Assembly (NCBI GenBank): GCA_946407055.1
Contig: CAMJMP010000042.1
Location: forward strand, 1-7,167
Length of the DNA: 7,167 nt
Reading direction: 5' to 3'
Source of the DNA: an uncultured Mycoplasmatota bacterium
Lineage (GTDB): Bacteria; Bacillota_I; Bacilli_A; RF39; UBA660
The translations under genes and the position numbers were made by a program. Numbering within the stretch: the first letter of the stretch is position 1; each line of letters starts with the position of its first letter. The notes under the pieces are model-generated. The model made no database searches. It saw only the letters and a program-made list of their open reading frames with translations, and was not told where the DNA came from. Below are positions 6,577 through 7,167 of this stretch, one piece after another.

Positions 6577-6684
6577 AGTATGTTATCAAGCTACTAAGTG
6601 GATGTACATTTCGTGGATTTTTCTTGATAACGCTTATATTGATTTGTCAGATGTCTTTATAAGTTTTTGATTTTCCACAAGAGG

Positions 6685-6714
6685 CATGTAAGTGCTGACA
6701 CCTTACATGTTTTT
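6685..6714 (+). terminator. Strong plus-strand terminator of the RNA candidate
   Basis: The stem 6685-6691 with 6703-6709 (CATGTAA/TTACATG) continues past one bulged C as GTG/CAC (6692-6694 with 6699-6701), closing the loop CTGA, and then runs into TTTTT (6710-6714). The T run follows only on the plus strand, so it ends a plus-strand transcript, although no plus-strand protein gene lies upstream of it. Confidence 0.8.
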
Positions 6715-6723
6715 CTTTGCATT

Positions 6724-6756
6724 AAAAAAGCATCTTTTATAGGATGCTCTTTTTTT
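6724..6756. terminator. Bidirectional terminator after apt
   Basis: A 6-bp stem AGCATC/GATGCT (6729-6734 with 6743-6748) is flanked by A6 (6724-6729) and T7 (6750-6756). On the minus strand it overlaps the apt stop codon and ends that gene; on the plus strand it would back up the RNA terminator just upstream. Confidence 0.75.
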
Positions 6757-7167
6757 AGCTTTCATTTATATCAATAATTGAGAAGACATCTGAATCATTG
6801 TTTAGTTCAACAATATTCATTACTACTCCTTTTCCAACTACTTCGCCACCAAGATCTTCAATAGCTTTAGCAATGGCTTTGATTGTATTACCTGTTGCGT
6901 AGATGTCATCGATAATATAGAACTTGTTTCCTTTGTAATCCTCATTTACTAATTTAGGTAGTTCTAAAGTATCTTTACCATATTCCTTTTCATAATCGAA
7001 TTCAGCTGCTACAGCAACTGGTGGAAGTTTACCTTTCTTTCTTACTGGTAAGCAACCTACATTTAGTTCATTAGCAACAGCAGTACCAAATAAGAAACCA
7101 CGTGCTTCTGGTGCAACTATATAATCTATTTCTTTATCCTTTAATTCCTCAACGAATTGTTCTGTTA
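6755..7167 (-). CDS. apt: Adenine phosphoribosyltransferase, N-terminal part outside window
   Basis: This enzyme makes AMP and pyrophosphate from adenine and PRPP in cytosolic purine salvage. The visible part is the last 136 residues (about three quarters of a usual length near 170), read from two bases inside the window edge to TAA at 6757-6755. In order it shows VAPEARGFLFG, matching the family's ESRGF substrate-side segment; LPVRKKGKLP, the conserved VRK-GKLP loop; EYGKDTLEL, matching the flexible-loop region EYG-DTLE; and FYIIDDIYATGNT, the PRPP-binding motif (consensus VDD-ATGGT), with N in place of the usual second G. The likeness is continuous, so adenine is more likely than xanthine as substrate. 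The start codon and promoter are beyond the window. It has its own terminator, which overlaps the stop. Confidence 0.93.
   Translation of the reverse strand, partial: TEQFVEELKDKEIDYIVAPEARGFLFGTAVANELNVGCLPVRKKGKLPPVAVAAEFDYEKEYGKDTLELPKLVNEDYKGNKFYIIDDIYATGNTIKAIAKAIEDLGGEVVGKGVVMNIVELNNDSDVFSIIDINES

Larger units (their letters stand above)
6367..6714 (+). ncRNA. Candidate structured non-coding RNA, about 348 nt, unknown family
   Basis: This plus-strand unit is bounded by a promoter and a strong terminator and holds no convincing protein gene. Pairings I checked base by base: 6367-6375 with 6591-6599 (9 bp, closing the 5' domain); 6376-6382 with 6528-6535 (7 bp, one bulge); hairpin 6384-6426 (6 bp, 3x3 internal loop, 7 bp, 11-base loop); hairpin 6541-6564 (9 bp, one bulge); 6582-6590 with 6623-6631 (9 bp), which crosses the first helix as a pseudoknot; hairpin 6633-6663 (6 bp); and the terminator stem. 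C6449, TTCG and G6454 form a possible tetraloop. I found none of the conserved motifs I know for RNase P RNA, tmRNA or SRP RNA. It could also be the remains of a degraded element. The function is unknown. Confidence 0.55.

Noticed and set aside
6570..6590. GTTTTAGAGTATG resembles the start of type II-A CRISPR repeats and tracrRNA scaffolds
   Set aside because: There is a single copy, no spacer array, no matching anti-repeat, and no cas gene. The similarity is only about a dozen bases in AT-rich DNA.
6367..6714. The plus-strand RNA as RNase P RNA, tmRNA, SRP RNA or 6S RNA
   Set aside because: I found no RNase P GAGGAAAGTC-like core, no tRNA-like end or tag frame for tmRNA, and no SRP GGAAG/AGCAG loop. 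The branched fold with the 5' end paired internally does not fit the 6S rod. A covariance-model search is still needed.
6218..6755. Riboswitch or leader for apt
   Set aside because: apt is on the minus strand and this region is downstream of its stop codon. Any apt leader would lie beyond base 7167.
6647..6793. 10-bp inverted repeat TCAGATGTCT (6647-6656) and AGACATCTGA (6784-6793)
   Set aside because: The second arm lies inside the apt coding sequence and beyond two terminators, so the arms would rarely share a transcript; chance is likely.

Overview
The window looks like a chromosomal piece of an AT-rich Firmicutes/Bacilli-type bacterium, possibly an uncultured gut lineage. The signs are strong A/T codon bias, TAA on all four protein genes, Shine-Dalgarno sites of the GGAGG type, TGn-extended sigma-A-like promoters, U-tract terminators, and a secreted VWA protein with a sortase-type tail. 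I saw no sign of UGA recoding. No transposase, integrase, phage gene or CRISPR array is visible.

Layout: (1) 1-106, the 3' part of a plus-strand tRNA-Ala(UGC) with its terminator. The tRNA has two unusual bases. (2) 148-3651, minus strand, a 1167-residue protein of unknown role. Its N-terminal three quarters is a roughly 165-residue helical module repeated five times and resembling Clp-N domains; its C-terminal quarter resembles TelA (toxic anion resistance) proteins. (3) 3752-5479, minus strand, a secreted VWA-domain surface protein with a degenerate metal site and an NPNTTD-type C-terminal anchor. (4) 5563-6168, minus strand, a 201-residue protein I do not recognise. (5) 6183-6755, about 570 bases with no convincing protein gene. 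(6) 6755-7167, minus strand, the 3' part of apt (adenine phosphoribosyltransferase).

The minus-strand genes look like separate transcription units. The genes at 148-3651 and 3752-5479 each have their own promoter and terminator, and those promoters show that translation starts at a second ATG, 12 and 8 codons inside the longest open frames. There is no evidence for one operon, although the neighbouring TelA-like and VWA proteins could both belong to the cell envelope or to stress functions.

The most interesting part is the gene-free stretch. A plus-strand promoter at 6332-6360 sits beside a nest of palindromes, and a strong plus-strand terminator lies at 6685-6714. The roughly 348-nt RNA predicted between them contains several long perfect complementarities. 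One pairs the predicted 5' end (6367-6375) with 6591-6599, directly next to a second 9-bp helix that crosses it as a pseudoknot. It does not match the RNase P RNA, tmRNA or SRP RNA hallmarks I know, so it is a candidate undescribed structured non-coding RNA.
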